Positions 5,037-6,642 of a DNA stretch of 6,642 nt are shown in pieces. This DNA comes from Pseudomonadota bacterium. Its GTDB lineage: Bacteria > Myxococcota > Bradymonadia > UBA4248. The position numbers and the translations under genes are program-made. Every line of letters starts with the position of its first letter. The first letter of the stretch is position 1. The notes under the pieces are model-generated. The model had not been told where the DNA came from. It ran no database searches and worked only from the letters and a program-made list of their open reading frames with translations. The DNA lies in contig JAGBXG010000125.1 of assembly GCA_017629415.1 (NCBI GenBank), positions 1 to 6,642 of the forward strand, given 5' to 3'.

Positions 5037-6407
5037 ATGAAAAAGATTTTGGTAATGGCAGCGATGATAGCTGCAGTTTGTACAGCTTGTTCTGAAGCGA
5101 AAGACTGTGCAAATCTGAATGGTACAGAACGTTGTGATTTGTCTACAGATCATGGCAGTATGGTTTGTGACAGCAATATTCGTTACATGAATCAGAATGG
5201 TAACTATGTGGCATATCCTTGTGATCCTGGTTATGCTTGTATCAGCGGTGGTGTTTGCACGCGCATGCCGGAATGTGTTGACAGTGCAGTTCCGATGAGT
5301 TGTTCAGGCAATACATTGGTGTATTGCAGCGGCGGTATGATGCGTTATGAAGCCTGTGGAGATCACACAGTATGCAATGTTGACACAGCAACGGGTAAAG
5401 GTGCTTGCGTTGTCAAAACGGGTGAAGATAGCTGTGTGGCAGGTTCTGAACGTTGCGATATCAATGGTATGCATCAAGTTTGTTCCGATACGGGTGTTGG
5501 CGTTTTGGCATGGGTGAATTCCCCTTGCGGTGCCGGCATGACCTGTTCGGCGGGTGCATGTGTGCTTGCTGATCCCTGTGTTCCCAGTGACAAACGTTGC
5601 TATTATGACAAAGCCAGTGATTCGAACATTGTCCAGACATGTTCAGCCAGCAGAGTTTGGGAAACAAGTGCGGTTTGCAGCGGCACAACGAGTGCTTGTT
5701 CGAATGGTACCTGCGTTGAACCTGGCGCAGACATTCCCGATGATAGCGGCAGTGACTATGTCAACTGCAGCAACGAAGAATGTACGCTGAGCGATGGTTC
5801 TACCATGCTTTGCGGCGAAGCTTGCGTCGAAATGGCCGGTGCCGGCAATGAAGCTTGGTGCGCCGCTGATGGCAGCGTGGCATGTGCACCCACAAATCCT
5901 GGTGGTTCTAGCGGTGGCAACTCCGGCAGCGGCGATTACTATGATTGCAGCGACGAAATTTGCACTGAAGAGGACGATTCATGCTTGGAAGCTTGCCAGG
6001 ATGCTGGTTATTCTACAGACAAAGCCTGGTGCGATGACGAATATGTTTATTGCGCAGACCCCAGCGGCTCCGGCGGCGGCAACTCCGGTGGCGGCGGCAG
6101 CTCCAACGGTCCCAGCGTTGACAAAAACTCCTGTAATCTCAGCAGCAGTGCAATTAAAGCCGTTGAACCCTTCGGAACATGCTCCACAAGCAATGCGGAT
6201 TGCGAAGTTCACGTTTGCTGGTATGATGCACAGTACAGCATGAACTTCACCGAATATCTGGTCTGCATGGATCTGAGTGAATACGATCCCTCCTACGGAT
6301 ATATGTGGTATCCCGTGGATGGCATCTACATGCAGTGCAACAATAAATGCGACAGCTCTTCACAAGCCTGCGACAGCCAGGGCGGTGAATACGGTCAATA
6401 TCAATAA
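5037..6407 (+). CDS. Modular cysteine-rich lipoprotein, function unknown
   Basis: The protein has 456 residues and 46 cysteines. MKKILVMAAMIAAVCTAC is a lipoprotein signal with Cys18 the likely lipidated residue; Ser at +2 would favour the outer membrane by the E. coli rule. The -3 residue is Cys15, which is atypical. Four six-cysteine modules follow (residues 24-74, 80-124, 133-175, 181-226), then two copies of a different six-cysteine module (240-285, 300-342), separated and followed by Gly/Ser/Asn linkers (about 288-299 and 343-358). A last domain (366-445) has eight cysteines and many aromatics (WYDAQY, YGYMWYPVDG). Even cysteine numbers per module suggest internal disulfides. I do not recognise a characterised family; similar Cys-repeat lipoproteins are common in Myxococcota-type genomes. 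A surface binding or structural role is likely, but the ligand is unknown. It is probably a single-gene transcript, with its own leader and terminator. Confidence 0.8.
   Translation: MKKILVMAAMIAAVCTACSEAKDCANLNGTERCDLSTDHGSMVCDSNIRYMNQNGNYVAYPCDPGYACISGGVCTRMPECVDSAVPMSCSGNTLVYCSGGMMRYEACGDHTVCNVDTATGKGACVVKTGEDSCVAGSERCDINGMHQVCSDTGVGVLAWVNSPCGAGMTCSAGACVLADPCVPSDKRCYYDKASDSNIVQTCSASRVWETSAVCSGTTSACSNGTCVEPGADIPDDSGSDYVNCSNEECTLSDGSTMLCGEACVEMAGAGNEAWCAADGSVACAPTNPGGSSGGNSGSGDYYDCSDEICTEEDDSCLEACQDAGYSTDKAWCDDEYVYCADPSGSGGGNSGGGGSSNGPSVDKNSCNLSSSAIKAVEPFGTCSTSNADCEVHVCWYDAQYSMNFTEYLVCMDLSEYDPSYGYMWYPVDGIYMQCNNKCDSSSQACDSQGGEYGQYQ
5106..5714 (+). repeat. Four degenerate six-cysteine modules in the lipoprotein
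   Basis: Cys spacings are 8-10-17-5-5 (Cys24-74), 8-7-9-5-10 (Cys80-124), 6-8-14-5-4 (Cys133-175) and 6-13-11-6-4 (Cys181-226). Recurrent features are ERC or KRC at the second Cys, a VC or TC with a Gln three residues earlier in modules 3 and 4, and a closing C-x5/6-C-x4/5-C in three of the four. They are diverged in sequence, so this is an old duplication. Confidence 0.7.
5754..6062 (+). repeat. Two copies of a second cysteine module joined by a Gly/Ser linker
   Basis: Copies at 5754-5891 and 5934-6062 share DY-x2-CS-x-E-x-CT, C-x3-C, AWC and C-A near the end. Cys spacings are 4-9-3-11-7 and 4-6-3-11-6. Each is followed by a linker containing GGNSG. They are more alike than the upstream modules, so the duplication is probably more recent. 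Confidence 0.8.
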
Positions 6408-6429
6408 GACAATTCGCATGAGCTGAATG

Positions 6430-6466
6430 AAACCCCGGTACATCGATTTGTGCCGGGGTTTTCTTT
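6430..6466 (+). terminator. Rho-independent terminator of the lipoprotein gene
   Basis: AACCCCGGTAC (6431-6441) pairs with GTGCCGGGGTT (6450-6460), 11 bp with one T-G, around an 8-base loop. TTCTTT follows. It starts 23 bases after the stop codon. Confidence 0.92.
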
Positions 6467-6489
6467 ATCTGTTAAACGTTTTGGGCTCA

Positions 6490-6633
6490 CAGAATGGCGC
6501 ACTTTCTTCGTCAGCTGCGACCTCACTATCGCCCTTCGGGCGGTCTCTCCCACAGGGAGAGAAACCTGATTCGCTTCGCTCATCAAAGCGAACTCGAGTG
6601 TTTGATTTGATGAGCGAAATCAAATCCATTCTG
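6490..6633. repeat. Nested palindromic non-coding element
   Basis: An outer inverted repeat (CAGAATGG at 6490-6497, CCATTCTG at 6626-6633) encloses three successive perfect stems: CGCCC/GGGCG (6530-6534, 6538-6542), TCTCTCCC/GGGAGAGA (6544-6551, 6555-6562) and TTCGCTCATCAAA/TTTGATGAGCGAA (6575-6587, 6606-6618, 18-base loop). No believable ORF covers it. It resembles a REP/MITE-like or structured intergenic element; the window ends 9 bases beyond it, so its context is unknown. Confidence 0.65.
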
Positions 6634-6642
6634 CGGCAAAAA

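Noticed and set aside
5794..6243. 149-codon Ala/Pro/Thr-rich + strand ORF inside the lipoprotein gene
   Set aside because: Low-complexity composition is what a shifted frame of Gly/Ser/Cys codons gives; no ribosome binding site was seen.
6401..6586. Small - strand ORF across the terminator and palindromes
   Set aside because: It runs through the terminator hairpin and nested stems; its codons are a by-product of these structures.

Overview
The window carries four protein-coding loci, all on the + strand, separated by unusually structured intergenic DNA. The best guess for the source is an uncultured deltaproteobacterium in the broad sense (Myxococcota-like). This is inferred from a choice-of-anchor L type secreted protein next to a very cysteine-rich lipoprotein with Gly/Ser linkers. 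By eye the base composition is moderate, lower than in most cultured Myxococcota. No rRNA, tRNA, phage, transposase or CRISPR is visible.

Layout. (1) 1-861 is the 3' part of a gene for a secreted, calcium-site-like beta-rich protein with a six-cysteine insert, closed by a strong terminator at 879-911. (2) 912-1244 has no convincing gene; its right half is a cluster of GC-rich palindromes ending just before the next ribosome binding site. (3) 1245-3007 is adenine deaminase (purine salvage), split by a one-base deletion near 2171. The two halves join into a full-length 587-residue protein if one G is restored. (4) 3008-3258 holds a terminator-like hairpin, a GC palindrome that is the reverse complement of one upstream of ade, and a 46-bp tandem duplication running up to the next ribosome binding site. 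(5) 3259-4422 is an intact MalY/PatB-type PLP-dependent C-S lyase. (6) 4423-4601 is a run of bulged hairpins ending in a probable terminator. (7) 4602-5036 is an AT-rich leader with a candidate promoter. (8) 5037-6407 encodes a 456-residue lipoprotein with 46 cysteines in a 4 + 2 + 1 module arrangement, followed by a clear terminator. (9) 6470-6642 is a non-coding nest of palindromes.

Ade and the PatB-like enzyme are both small-molecule ammonia-releasing enzymes of purine and sulfur amino acid metabolism. They may be co-transcribed, but the gap between them contains a terminator-like hairpin, so this is uncertain. The two surface proteins share a C-x5-C-x4-C signature and are probably part of the organism's cell-envelope repertoire. 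I see no defence or other multi-gene novel system; the most unusual items are the modular Cys-rich lipoprotein, the broken ade, and the palindromic intergenic elements.
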